A stretch of 64,000 nucleotides of DNA from Chlorobiota bacterium (GTDB lineage: Bacteria > Bacteroidota > Bacteroidia > Bacteroidales > F082). The notes beneath the pieces are model-generated. The model was not told the origin of the DNA, made no database searches, and saw only the letters and a list, made by a program, of their open reading frames with translations. Of this stretch, positions 17,406 through 26,360 are shown in pieces. The position numbers were made by a program, and so were the translations under genes. The number at the start of each line of letters is the position of its first letter. Within the stretch, counting starts at the first letter, position 1. Where the stretch lies: contig JAUVKF010000005.1 in assembly GCA_030596395.1 (NCBI GenBank), positions 18,004 through 82,003 of the forward strand, written 5' to 3'.

Positions 17406-20400
17406 ATGAAGAAGAGTTACGTTTTAAAGTTCTTAGTGGCATTTGTTTTATTTGCCTTCTGGAATCTGAATAAAGCCCATACCCAGGGAATTGAAACTTT
17501 ATCAATCACCCAATGTGCAGATGTCGATGCGGTTTTAGCATTAATTGATACCGTATTCCTTGCTGGTGTTCATCCGACACAAATCAATAATATTTCGTTT
17601 ACCGGTGACCCTGGTGCTGTGGGATATTTTAGCGGGGGTCAAATTTTTGGTTTTCAGGTACCCCGGGGTATTGTTATGTCTTCTGGATTTGCAGGCACTT
17701 TGGATACAACAAATAACTGTGAATCTCAAAATTCAAGTAGTTCTACCAGTGGAGGTTCCGACACGGATTTAAATGTTTTAACCAGTTTGTCAATTGATGA
17801 TGCATGTATTATTGAATTTGATTTTAAGCCATCTGGAGATAGTGTAAAATTCAATTATATTTTTGGTTCGGAAGAATACCACGATTTTGTGAATACTCAG
17901 TTCAATGATGTATTTGGGTTTTTTCTTAGTGGACCTGGTATCAGCGGTCCATTTACTAATGATGCAATCAATATTGCAGAGGTTCCGGGAACACATAATC
18001 CTGTCAGCATTAATAATGTTAACTGCGGAAGTGCGCCTGCAGGTTGTAATGCAACTTTGGGAGGCGGTCCGGGATGTAGTTATTTGGTTGATAATACTCA
18101 ACAATCCCAAGGTCGCTTTCAACAAATTGCATTAGATGCTTATACACTATCTTTTGTGGCCGATAATGGTGTTGCATCTTGTGAATGGTTTCATATTAAG
18201 CTAGCCATTGGGGATGCCGGGGATGCTGCGTACGACAGTGGCGTATTCCTTGAAATGGGTAGTTTTGACCCTGGTAATATTTCGGCTGAAACTGATTTTT
18301 CGCATCCGATTATTAATGATGTTTTGTATGAGAGTTGCAACATAAATGAAGCAGTAATATATTTCTCTATTGGTTCATTAAGAAATGACCCCTATATAGT
18401 ACCGTTCTATCTGATAACAGATTCAATCGATGGCAATGCTGCCGCAACGCGTGATGTAGATTATCGCCTCGATTATGGTAATTATCCAGGAGATACAATT
18501 TATATAGAAGCCGGCAAGCTTTACGACTCGATAAAAATTACAGCCTATACTGATGACATTACAGAAGGCCTTGAGCATGTAAGTATAAAATTTAATTCGA
18601 TAATGTGTGGTGGTCCGTTAGGCGCACTGGATACCGCTGTTGTAATGATATCAGATACACCTGATTTTCTGGATTCCAGCTACTACTTCAGTACTTATTG
18701 TGAAAATGAAATAACCATTGGCTTTGGAGACAGTATTGGGGGTGTTTCACCTTATACCTACGATTGGTACACTTTAGGTGAAACAACTGATACGGTACAA
18801 ATTAACCCATCTGGTAATAACCTTTTGATAATCCCATGTAATATATTTGATGCCTGCCAACAATTTACCTCCGACACAGCAATCATAATTATCCCGGATT
18901 TAATTGCCAATGCAGGCCCTGATAAGTCAATGTGTAATGTTGATGGTGTGTATATTGAAGGTAGCTCGCCAGGGGCACAGCATTTTTTGTGGGAATCTTT
19001 TCCTGATGATCCTTCACTTATCGGTCAGGAAAATCTGGATACAGCATGGGTCTCTCCAACACAAGTAACCGATTACCTTTTAACTGTTTCAGACAATTGT
19101 ACAAATGAAGATACGGATTCAGTTCATGTAACTTTAGACGAAGCTGTTGCCTTAGCCGGAGATGACCAGGTTATGTGTTATAATGATTCTGTTACACTTA
19201 CAGCAAATGGTGGAGAAGGGTACTCCTGGGAATGGACATCCGTTCCACCTGATCCATCAATAGGCGGTCAGATAAATGATCAGAGCATAACTATAAGCCC
19301 CTCAGCACCATCAACAGTTTATACTGTAAAAGTCACAAATGATTGTGACAAATTTGCTTTCGATGATGTAATAGTCACAGTAAACCCGCTTCCAAATGCT
19401 GATGCAGGATCCGATAATTCAATATGCATGGGGCAAGCATATCAGCTACATGCAGATGGCGGCATAGATTTTCTATGGACATCGTCTCCTTTTGATAATT
19501 CCTTAACCGGACAGGATACTTTACAGAGGCCCTGGGTTGTTCCTTCAACAGTGGAACCATATACTTATTATGTTCAGGTTTGGGATAATAACCAATGTAC
19601 CAATATCGATTCAATGGTCTTGCGAGTTGATCCGGTACCCAACCTTAGCTTAGCAGTTGATGATGATTTATTGTGTTATGGAGAATCAGCAACATTATCT
19701 GTTGTGGGTGACGCAAACTATACCTGGACAGCAGATCCATCAGATCCAACATTAGCAGGCCAGGAAACAAACCAAACCATAACTGTAACGCCCTTAGAAA
19801 ACACTATTTATACATTGGTAGGTGTTGTTGCCGGTTTTGATTGTCCGGCCACCTTAACGCAATCAATCGAAGTGAAACCCGAACTATTATCCACGTTCGA
19901 TGTTCAGGCAGATGAGATTTGCCAGGAACAAACATTTACGGTTATGTACACCGGTAATGCAAGTGTATCAGCAAATTACACCTGGGATTTCGATGGTGCA
20001 CAGATTATTGCAGGGTCAGGAGGTGGACCCATCGATATTTCGTGGGATACAGAGGGTTTAAAAACAATAACACTTTCGGTTGAGGAGGACGAATGCCTCA
20101 GTGAAATAAGCAGTACGAATGTTGATGTATTACTAACACCGGTATCAGGATTTGATTCAAATGTTCAGGAGGGTTGCGTACCATTCACAGTTGATTTTAT
20201 CAATACGTCTTCCAACTTGGGCAGTAACGTAAGTTACCAGTGGAGTTTTGGAACAGGCGATGAGAGCACGGATGCTGCTCCCACCTACACCTTTACTCAG
20301 CCAAATTTGTATTCGGTAACACTTGTTGTTACAAACGATGGAAAATGTTCAAATACCATCTCGCAAACTGACTACATTAAAGCCAATGAAACACCTGTTG

Positions 20401-20915
20401 CTGATTTTGAACCTGTTCCACCCGAAACCGTTCTGGAACAACCAACTATTGATTTTACCAATAATTCATCCAGTAGCGAATCGTTGCTCTACGATTGGAA
20501 TTTTGGAGACGGTAATACTTCAACGGAACAATCACCTTCACATTCATACAGCGAAGTGGGTATTTACCTTGTTAAGCTTTTGGTTACAACTCCAAACGAT
20601 TGCGTAAATGAAATTGAAAAAGAAGTAATCATACATCCGGATATTGCAGTACATGCACCCAATGCCTTTACGCCAAATGGTGATGGTTTGAATGATGTTT
20701 TTGAGATAAAAGGTGTTGGCATTAATGAATACCTCTTACAGGTTTATTCCCGTTGGGGTGAATTGATTTATGAGTCGAAAAACCTTGAAGACCAATGGGA
20801 TGGTAAATTCAATGGAGAGCTGGTTCCGGCCGGAACTTATGTTTATACCATTAACTACAAGAGCATGCTGAACAGGGATTACAACAAAAAAGGTTCTGTA
20901 ACGGTTGTTCGATAA
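17406..20915 (+). CDS. Large secreted T9SS protein: choice-of-anchor L, Ig-like and PKD repeats, gliding-motility C-terminal domain
   Basis: A 1169-residue secreted protein; the ATG at 17406 (MKKSYVLKF) begins a clear signal peptide, whereas an upstream ATG would put 22 residues before it. Order: choice-of-anchor L-like domain (about 35-290, with GGQIFGFQVPRGIVMSSG), a Calx-beta/cadherin-like segment (about 300-420), four Cys-containing repeats of about 80 residues (about 500-825, each with a W-x-S/DPS/GQ pattern), two to three PKD domains (about 830-1080, WNFGDGNTS), and the C-terminal gliding-motility domain (about 1085-1169, APNAFTPNGDGLNDVFEI to the end). That tail routes proteins through T9SS (type B). 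It is probably a cell-surface adhesin; the ligand is unknown. Confidence 0.88.
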   Translation: MKKSYVLKFLVAFVLFAFWNLNKAHTQGIETLSITQCADVDAVLALIDTVFLAGVHPTQINNISFTGDPGAVGYFSGGQIFGFQVPRGIVMSSGFAGTLDTTNNCESQNSSSSTSGGSDTDLNVLTSLSIDDACIIEFDFKPSGDSVKFNYIFGSEEYHDFVNTQFNDVFGFFLSGPGISGPFTNDAINIAEVPGTHNPVSINNVNCGSAPAGCNATLGGGPGCSYLVDNTQQSQGRFQQIALDAYTLSFVADNGVASCEWFHIKLAIGDAGDAAYDSGVFLEMGSFDPGNISAETDFSHPIINDVLYESCNINEAVIYFSIGSLRNDPYIVPFYLITDSIDGNAAATRDVDYRLDYGNYPGDTIYIEAGKLYDSIKITAYTDDITEGLEHVSIKFNSIMCGGPLGALDTAVVMISDTPDFLDSSYYFSTYCENEITIGFGDSIGGVSPYTYDWYTLGETTDTVQINPSGNNLLIIPCNIFDACQQFTSDTAIIIIPDLIANAGPDKSMCNVDGVYIEGSSPGAQHFLWESFPDDPSLIGQENLDTAWVSPTQVTDYLLTVSDNCTNEDTDSVHVTLDEAVALAGDDQVMCYNDSVTLTANGGEGYSWEWTSVPPDPSIGGQINDQSITISPSAPSTVYTVKVTNDCDKFAFDDVIVTVNPLPNADAGSDNSICMGQAYQLHADGGIDFLWTSSPFDNSLTGQDTLQRPWVVPSTVEPYTYYVQVWDNNQCTNIDSMVLRVDPVPNLSLAVDDDLLCYGESATLSVVGDANYTWTADPSDPTLAGQETNQTITVTPLENTIYTLVGVVAGFDCPATLTQSIEVKPELLSTFDVQADEICQEQTFTVMYTGNASVSANYTWDFDGAQIIAGSGGGPIDISWDTEGLKTITLSVEEDECLSEISSTNVDVLLTPVSGFDSNVQEGCVPFTVDFINTSSNLGSNVSYQWSFGTGDESTDAAPTYTFTQPNLYSVTLVVTNDGKCSNTISQTDYIKANETPVADFEPVPPETVLEQPTIDFTNNSSSSESLLYDWNFGDGNTSTEQSPSHSYSEVGIYLVKLLVTTPNDCVNEIEKEVIIHPDIAVHAPNAFTPNGDGLNDVFEIKGVGINEYLLQVYSRWGELIYESKNLEDQWDGKFNGELVPAGTYVYTINYKSMLNRDYNKKGSVTVVR

Positions 20916-20960
20916 ACCAAAAACGGAAAAATTATAACGCTTTTCCAAAAGTCCTCTTAT

Positions 20961-21052
20961 TTGTCATCCTGATCCGTCGGTTGACGGAGAAGGATCTTTG
21001 TGAAACCCCAATCAAGATTCTTCACTTCACTTCGTTTCGTTCAGAATGACAA
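20961..21052. repeat. Imperfect inverted repeat (REP-like) before gapA
   Basis: The ends TTGTCATCCTGA and TCAGAATGACAA are near-complementary about 90 bases apart, with GAAGGATCTTTGTGA and a direct-repeat-rich TTCACTTCACTTCG inside. This layout is that of a short intergenic palindromic repeat. A 16-base mini-palindrome sits near its left end (20973-20988). Confidence 0.6.
20973..20988. repeat. Mini-palindrome nested in the REP-like element
   Basis: TCCGTCGGTTGACGGA: 6-base arms, extendable by G-T pairs. A very similar core lies at 51292-51307. It interrupts what reads like a continuous repeat (TCATCCTGA...GAAGGATCT). Confidence 0.5.
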
Positions 21053-21105
21053 TTTCGGGATAATTTTGAACAGCTTTTTTTATATGGTTTACTTATCATA
21101 TTGTC

Positions 21106-21113
21106 TAAATTTG
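21106..21113 (+). promoter_or_regulatory. -7 box for gapA
   Basis: TAAATTTG matches TAnnTTTG, 24 bases before the gapA ATG. No good -33 element is visible. Confidence 0.45.
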
Positions 21114-21137
21114 TTTTCGTAAAATCTTTCATCATCT

Positions 21138-22151
21138 ATGAAAAAAATCAGGGTAGCCATTAATGGATTTGGCAGAATCGGACGCATCACATTCCGTCAG
21201 ATTCAAAAAAGCGAAAACATTGAAGTAATTGCTGTCAACGATATTACCGACTCGGCCAACCTGGCCCATTTATTAAAATACGACACCTTGCAGGGGCGCT
21301 TCGAAGGGACGATCGAGCACAATGGCGACCACATGATGATAAATGGTAAAAAGGTACTTGTCTTTAGTGAACCTGATCCAGGTAAATTACCATGGGGAGC
21401 GCTTAACATTGATGTCGTAGTTGAATCCACCGGCGAATTTATTGACAGGGATGATGCTATAAAACATATTGAAATGTCTGGTGCACGAAAGGTTATTATT
21501 TCGGCGCCGGCAAAAGGCGAGCGTGAAAATGTTAAATATGTTGTACTTGGGGTAAACGACCATATTATTGATTCGGATGATATCATCATCTCCAATGCAT
21601 CGTGTACAACCAACAATGTTGCCCCTCTGATCATGATCCTTGACGAAATTTGGGGTATTGAAAAGGGGTTTATGACAACAATTCATTCATACACCAAGGA
21701 TCAAAATCTGGTTGATGGGCCACACCAGGACTGGAGACGAGGGCGTGCGGCTGCTTATTCAATTGTTCCCACAACAACAGGTGCTGCCAAAGCAGCTACC
21801 AAAATTTTTCCTCACCTGGCAAAAAACCTCGGTGGCGCAGGCATGCGGGTTCCGGTTATAGATGGATCGCTAACAGATTTAACATGCATCTTAAAAAAAT
21901 CAAGCAGTATTGAAGAAATAAATCGCGCCTTTAAAGAAGCAGCGCAGGACAGATTAAAAGGCATTTTAGAATATACCGAAGACCCGATTGTTTCGATGGA
22001 TGTGATCGGAAATACCCATTCGGCTGTTTTTGATGCGAACCTTACCGCTGTTTTAGGTGATAAAAACAAACTGGTTAAAGTGGTTGCCTGGTACGATAAT
22101 GAAATGGGCTACTCAACTCGGTTGGTTGAATTGATCGAGAAATTTGCCTGA
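21138..22151 (+). CDS. gapA: Glyceraldehyde-3-phosphate dehydrogenase, type I
   Basis: A 337-residue glycolytic dehydrogenase that oxidises glyceraldehyde 3-phosphate to 1,3-bisphosphoglycerate. The NAD fold begins INGFGRIGR, the catalytic cysteine is in SNASCTTN (about residue 155), and the C terminus WYDNEMGYSTRLVELI is standard. Its VNDITDSANLAHLLKYD segment is of the usual NAD-type. Monocistronic, facing lpxH with a palindromic hairpin between them. Confidence 0.97.
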   Translation: MKKIRVAINGFGRIGRITFRQIQKSENIEVIAVNDITDSANLAHLLKYDTLQGRFEGTIEHNGDHMMINGKKVLVFSEPDPGKLPWGALNIDVVVESTGEFIDRDDAIKHIEMSGARKVIISAPAKGERENVKYVVLGVNDHIIDSDDIIISNASCTTNNVAPLIMILDEIWGIEKGFMTTIHSYTKDQNLVDGPHQDWRRGRAAAYSIVPTTTGAAKAATKIFPHLAKNLGGAGMRVPVIDGSLTDLTCILKKSSSIEEINRAFKEAAQDRLKGILEYTEDPIVSMDVIGNTHSAVFDANLTAVLGDKNKLVKVVAWYDNEMGYSTRLVELIEKFA

Positions 22152-22161
22152 TCTAAATCAG

Positions 22162-22183
22162 CTTCAAGCGTCCACGCTTGAAG
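22162..22183. terminator. Palindromic hairpin between gapA and lpxH
   Basis: Perfect 10-base arms CTTCAAGCGT and ACGCTTGAAG around CC. It is the same element as at 10825-10850, with the A-T pair replaced by G-C on both arms. A half copy in the opposite orientation follows at 22206-22218 (CTTCAAGCGTGGA). It lies between convergent genes. Confidence 0.6.
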
Positions 22184-22238
22184 TGTAATATGTCATTTTG
22201 TAGTTCTTCAAGCGTGGAGCAATTAAATGCCAGAATTA

Positions 22239-22997
22239 TTATTTATAATATTCAATCCGCATTTTTCCATCTTCAAAAACACCATATGAAAAATGAGTCA
22301 GCCAATCACCAAGGATAACAACTTCAGCATTGTCGGATACATTCTGAATAATCGGAATATGCCGGTGTCCGAAAATAAAATAGTCAATTTCAGGATTAGC
22401 AATAGCCTCTTTTTCAGCGAAATGGATAAGTATTTCCTCGTTGTGGATTGACATATTATCGGTTTTACCCTCCCTGGAAAAGTGGGCCAGACGGCTTTTT
22501 CTTGAAAAATAAATTCCCATCCGCGATCCTAAATCGGGATGTAACCACTTGAACAGAAATTGGTTGGGTTTGAATTCAAAAACTCTTTTCAGTAACTTAT
22601 ATCCATGATCACCAAGACCCAGGCCATCACCATGTGCAAGAAATAATTTTTTTCCATCAAATTCACGAACTACAGGCTTGCGGTGCAACTGAACATTTAA
22701 TTCGTCATGTAAATAATTAAAAGCCCATATGTCGTGGTTTCCCCGAAAAAGATGTACCGGAATCCCGCTATCTGTAATTTCAGCAATTTTACCCAGAAGC
22801 CTTACATAGCCTTTCGGAACAACAAACTTATACTCAAACCAGAAATCAAACACATCACCCATCAGGAAAATCTCAGACGCATCTGTTGAAATTTTATCCA
22901 ACCAGCTCACCAACATTTTTTCGCGGATCAAACTTTTCTTGTTATCAGGAATCCCAAGATGAAAGTCGGAGGCAAAGTAAAGTTTAGTTTTTCCCAA
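22239..22997 (-). CDS. lpxH: UDP-2,3-diacylglucosamine diphosphatase-type metallophosphoesterase
   Basis: A 252-residue metallophosphoesterase. Metal-binding motifs are all present: SDFHLG, GDVFDFWFEY, RGNHD, a HGDGLGLGD segment and FGHRHIP. It cleaves UDP-diacylglucosamine to lipid X in lipid A synthesis. Only a TTG start is available (MGKTKLYFASDFHLG), and it is well placed before the first motif. lpxK, a later step in the same pathway, lies 1 kb away on the same strand, with the phosphorylase gene between. LpxH is preferred over a generic phosphoesterase because of GDVFDFWFEY. Confidence 0.9.
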   Translation of the reverse strand: MGKTKLYFASDFHLGIPDNKKSLIREKMLVSWLDKISTDASEIFLMGDVFDFWFEYKFVVPKGYVRLLGKIAEITDSGIPVHLFRGNHDIWAFNYLHDELNVQLHRKPVVREFDGKKLFLAHGDGLGLGDHGYKLLKRVFEFKPNQFLFKWLHPDLGSRMGIYFSRKSRLAHFSREGKTDNMSIHNEEILIHFAEKEAIANPEIDYFIFGHRHIPIIQNVSDNAEVVILGDWLTHFSYGVFEDGKMRIEYYK

Positions 22998-23258
22998 GAG
23001 TGTTTTCTAAATTAATGGTTAAAAATACAAATATGCAGAAAAATAAAAATCTATTAACGTATATTAGATGAGAAAGTATTGATTGAGAGCGTACTTTTTA
23101 TGAAAGCTTCCCCAAAACCAGCTACGAATAAAAGTAGAAAAATAACTTAAATTTGGGGAACTTTATACTCCAGCACTCCACCACTCTAATTCACGATCAA
23201 GGTATAATATTCTGATTTATAATTTTTCATGATAACTGGTTTAATAGAACAGGGGTTA
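22998..23258. other. Gap between lpxH and the nucleoside phosphorylase gene
   Basis: 261 AT-rich bases without a gene. TTCCCCAAA (23108-23116) and TTTGGGGAA (23152-23160) form a 9-base inverted repeat 35 bases apart. I see nothing else. Confidence 0.5.
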
Positions 23259-24068
23259 TCAAACTTCTTTCACCAGGTCTTTAATGATTATATTTAATTT
23301 AGGAGCAACAAGTGAAGCGGCGTCAACTACTTCATCGTGAGATATTTCTACAATTTTTCCCTCGACCCCCAGATCAGAAATTACGGATACGGCAAAAACG
23401 GGTAACCGCATATGACGAGCTACAATAACTTCAGGTATAGTTGACATGCCAACAGCATCGGCACCAAGTGATTGTATATATTTATACTCTGCCAGAGTTT
23501 CGTAAGTAGGTCCTGACACAGCTGCATATACACCTGTTTTATAATGGATGCTATGATGACGGGCTACTTTTTTAGCTTTACTCAATAGCCGTTTATCATA
23601 TGCCTCGCTCATATCGACAAAGCGCGGACCGAATTCAAGATTATTGGGACCCACCAGCGGGTTTGGCATCAGGTTAATATGATCGGTGATAAACATAATA
23701 TCACCCACTTCAAAATCGTGGTTAACGCCACCGGATGCATTGGAAACGAATAAGTAATTAATTCCCAAAAACTTAAGAACACGGACCGGAAAAACTATTT
23801 CTTCCATGCTATAGCCTTCATAGTAATGAAATCGCCCCTGCATAGCAACCACCTGAATACCGTTTAAGGCACCAAATATTAAATGCCCCTCGTGTCCTTT
23901 TACAGTTGATATTGGGAAGTTTGGTATTTCAGTATAAGCTATTTTTTCTGAAACTTCTATTTCATCTGCTAACTGACCAAGCCCTGACCCCAAAATAATT
24001 CCAATGTGCGGTTTTTGTTGAATCCGGTTTTCAATAAAACTAACTGTTTCTTTTATTTTGTCTGACAT
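23259..24068 (-). CDS. Purine nucleoside phosphorylase, trimeric (PNP) family
   Basis: A 269-residue PNP of the trimeric family that includes human PNP and PunA. The phosphate site GSGLG (28-32), the segment VSNASGGVN, GPTYET with Glu190, and GADAVGMSTIPEVIVA with Met208 align closely with human PNP as I recall it. At the purine-selecting position (human Asn243) it has Asp232 in VISDLG. In human PNP the Asn-to-Asp change allows adenosine as substrate, so specificity here may not be limited to inosine and guanosine. Its start overlaps the end of lpxK by 29 bases. Confidence 0.9.
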   Translation of the reverse strand: MSDKIKETVSFIENRIQQKPHIGIILGSGLGQLADEIEVSEKIAYTEIPNFPISTVKGHEGHLIFGALNGIQVVAMQGRFHYYEGYSMEEIVFPVRVLKFLGINYLFVSNASGGVNHDFEVGDIMFITDHINLMPNPLVGPNNLEFGPRFVDMSEAYDKRLLSKAKKVARHHSIHYKTGVYAAVSGPTYETLAEYKYIQSLGADAVGMSTIPEVIVARHMRLPVFAVSVISDLGVEGKIVEISHDEVVDAASLVAPKLNIIIKDLVKEV

Positions 24069-25107
24069 AGTTTAGGATTAGATTATCAAACTCTTCTTCA
24101 TCCGGCTGGTGTAATTTAACCTTTACCGGTTTGTAAAATACAGGCAGGTTTTGAAACGTGCTGATGTAAGGAGAATTAATTAGCCTCATGGCATCTTTTT
24201 CGGTAGTAACAATTATCTTTTTTCGTGTAAAAGCATCATCATAATTTTTAATGATCAAATCAATATCTTTTTTTCGGTAAGCATGATGATCAAAAAAATC
24301 AATTACATGTAATTCAATGCAAAGGTTGTGCAGATGCTCCTGTAAAGGATAGGAGTTGGCTACACCGCTGAACAGGATGATGGAATTTAAATCGTCGGGA
24401 ATCGTGTTTTTTCCGCTCTCAAATAGCGGAATAAAGTCACCATAGTCCAGATATGAGAAAAAAAGCGATTGGTGTTGTTCAGGTTTCAGAATATTGGTAA
24501 TCCTTTTCCGGGTAATCGGAGATAGCACGCGGTGCGATTTGGAAACAATAATAATATCAGCTCTTTTTGTTGCGTGTCTCGTATCACGTAATGATCCAAC
24601 CGGTAATAAATAATCCTCTTTGTACAATTTGTGAAAATCGGTTAACAAGATTGAAACTCCTGGCTTTACATACCTGTGCTGAAAAGCATCATCCATTAAA
24701 ACCACATCAAGCGAGCTGTCATTTTCCATCAGGTTTTGGATACCTTCACGCCTTCTTTCAGCAACAGCTACCATAATCTTTTTCCCGAATTTTCGGATAT
24801 ATTGCATGGGTTCATCCCCGATATCTTTGTACATCGAAAACTGGTTACCAATTAAAAAGCCTTTCGTTTTTCTGCCGTAACCCCGGCTTAAAGTGGCAAT
24901 TTTGCTATCAGTAATAAGCAAGCGTATTAAATATTCAATCAGGGGTGTTTTGCCGGTTCCTCCTGTGCTAATATTGCCAACACTGATTACCGGCAGAGCA
25001 AACGATTCTGTCCGTAAAATACCTCTGTTAAACAAAAAATGCCTGAACCTGACAGCCCAGCCGTAAAGCCAGGCAAAAGGAAATAATATGATTTTCCAGG
25101 AATCCAC
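24040..25107 (-). CDS. lpxK: Tetraacyldisaccharide 4'-kinase
   Basis: A 355-residue kinase that phosphorylates the lipid A disaccharide at the 4' position on the inner membrane. The P-loop is STGGTGKTPLIEYL (about 46-59), with GYGRKTKGFL and later VLMDDAFQH, the latter two being standard LpxK motifs. The N terminus is amphipathic/hydrophobic as expected for a membrane-associated enzyme. The start is GTG; no ATG is available nearby. The overlap with the PNP gene implies coupled translation. Together with lpxH, this locus covers two lipid A steps. Confidence 0.95.
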   Translation of the reverse strand: MDSWKIILFPFAWLYGWAVRFRHFLFNRGILRTESFALPVISVGNISTGGTGKTPLIEYLIRLLITDSKIATLSRGYGRKTKGFLIGNQFSMYKDIGDEPMQYIRKFGKKIMVAVAERRREGIQNLMENDSSLDVVLMDDAFQHRYVKPGVSILLTDFHKLYKEDYLLPVGSLRDTRHATKRADIIIVSKSHRVLSPITRKRITNILKPEQHQSLFFSYLDYGDFIPLFESGKNTIPDDLNSIILFSGVANSYPLQEHLHNLCIELHVIDFFDHHAYRKKDIDLIIKNYDDAFTRKKIIVTTEKDAMRLINSPYISTFQNLPVFYKPVKVKLHQPDEEEFDNLILNYVRQNKRNS

Positions 25108-25244
25108 TTCTAAATTACTTATACGATAAAAATTAATTTAGATTAACTTAGTCAGATATTTTATGTTTATTACCCCTTTGTAAAAAGGGATGAAAATACA
25201 AAAAAGATTATTTGGTTTCAACTGAACGACAAATTTAAATCCAA

Positions 25245-26339
25245 ATGAAAATAAAAGACATTACTACTTTTCTTGAAGAGTACGCCCCATTAAGCCTTCA
25301 GGAGCCTTATGATAATTCAGGTTTACTTATTGGGACGGAAAACCAAACAATCAGCAAAGCACTGATTACACTGGATGTAACAGATGCTGTAATGGATGAG
25401 TCAATTGCAGAAAAATGCAACCTGATCATAGCACACCATCCATTAATTTTTAAAGGTATAAAAAGCCTTACCGGTAAAAATTTTGTAGAAAATCTTATTG
25501 TAAAAGCAATCAAAAATGATATTTCTATCTATGCTATTCACACGAACCTCGACAATTTATGGAACGGTGTGAATGGAATGCTGGCTGAGAAACTGGGCCT
25601 TACGAACACAAAAATCCTTTCGGTAAATGATAAAGGCTTAAAAAAACTGGTTACTTTTTGTCCGGTTGAACATGCCGATAAGGTGAGAAAAGCAATGTTT
25701 GATGCCGGTGCCGGGCATATTGGTAATTACGATAACTGCAGCTACAATATTAAGGGCGAAGGTACATTCAGGGGGATGGAAGGAACCGAACCCTTTGTTG
25801 GAAAAAAAGGGGCGTTGCATTTTGAGAAAGAGATTCGAATTGAAACCATAGCTCCTGATTACAAAACAGGGAAGGTAGTTCATGCAATGTTAAGCGCGCA
25901 TCCTTACGAAGAAGTAGCTTATGATATTTATTCGCTGGATAATTCGGATGCTCGAATTGGTTCCGGAATGATTGGCGAGCTGCAAGAGGAAACTGATCCT
26001 GTTACATTTCTAAAGCATGTAAAATCAGTATTGAACAGCAAAATAATTAAGTACAGCCCGCCTGTCGACAGAAAAATAAAAAGGATAGCAATTTGTGGTG
26101 GTAGTGGTAGCTTCCTGATTCATAAGGCATTTAGTGCCGGGGCTGACATTTTTATAACCGGCGATGTAAAGTACCATGACTTTTTCGAATACAATGGCCA
26201 GATGATTATTGCCGACGCAGGACACTATGAAACAGAACAATTTACTAAAGAATTATTACATACTGTTTTAAAGGAAAATTTTCCTACTTTTGCACTCCTG
26301 ATTTCACGGACGGTAACAAACCCCGTGAATGTTATTTAA
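25245..26339 (+). CDS. Nif3-like dinuclear metal centre protein
   Basis: A 364-residue NIF3/YqfO protein (sometimes annotated as GTP cyclohydrolase I type 2 homologue). Metal ligands are visible in IAHHPLIFKG and AIHTNLDNLWNGVNG near the front, and in DAGHYETEQF near the end. The middle insert, with YEEVAYDIY, is the PII-like/CutA-like domain of the long Nif3 form. Its biochemical role is unsettled. Followed after 21 bases by a zinc-ribbon protein, a pairing frequent in Bacteroidota. Confidence 0.9.
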   Translation: MKIKDITTFLEEYAPLSLQEPYDNSGLLIGTENQTISKALITLDVTDAVMDESIAEKCNLIIAHHPLIFKGIKSLTGKNFVENLIVKAIKNDISIYAIHTNLDNLWNGVNGMLAEKLGLTNTKILSVNDKGLKKLVTFCPVEHADKVRKAMFDAGAGHIGNYDNCSYNIKGEGTFRGMEGTEPFVGKKGALHFEKEIRIETIAPDYKTGKVVHAMLSAHPYEEVAYDIYSLDNSDARIGSGMIGELQEETDPVTFLKHVKSVLNSKIIKYSPPVDRKIKRIAICGGSGSFLIHKAFSAGADIFITGDVKYHDFFEYNGQMIIADAGHYETEQFTKELLHTVLKENFPTFALLISRTVTNPVNVI

Positions 26340-26360
26340 AACGCTGAAATTAAATTAACT

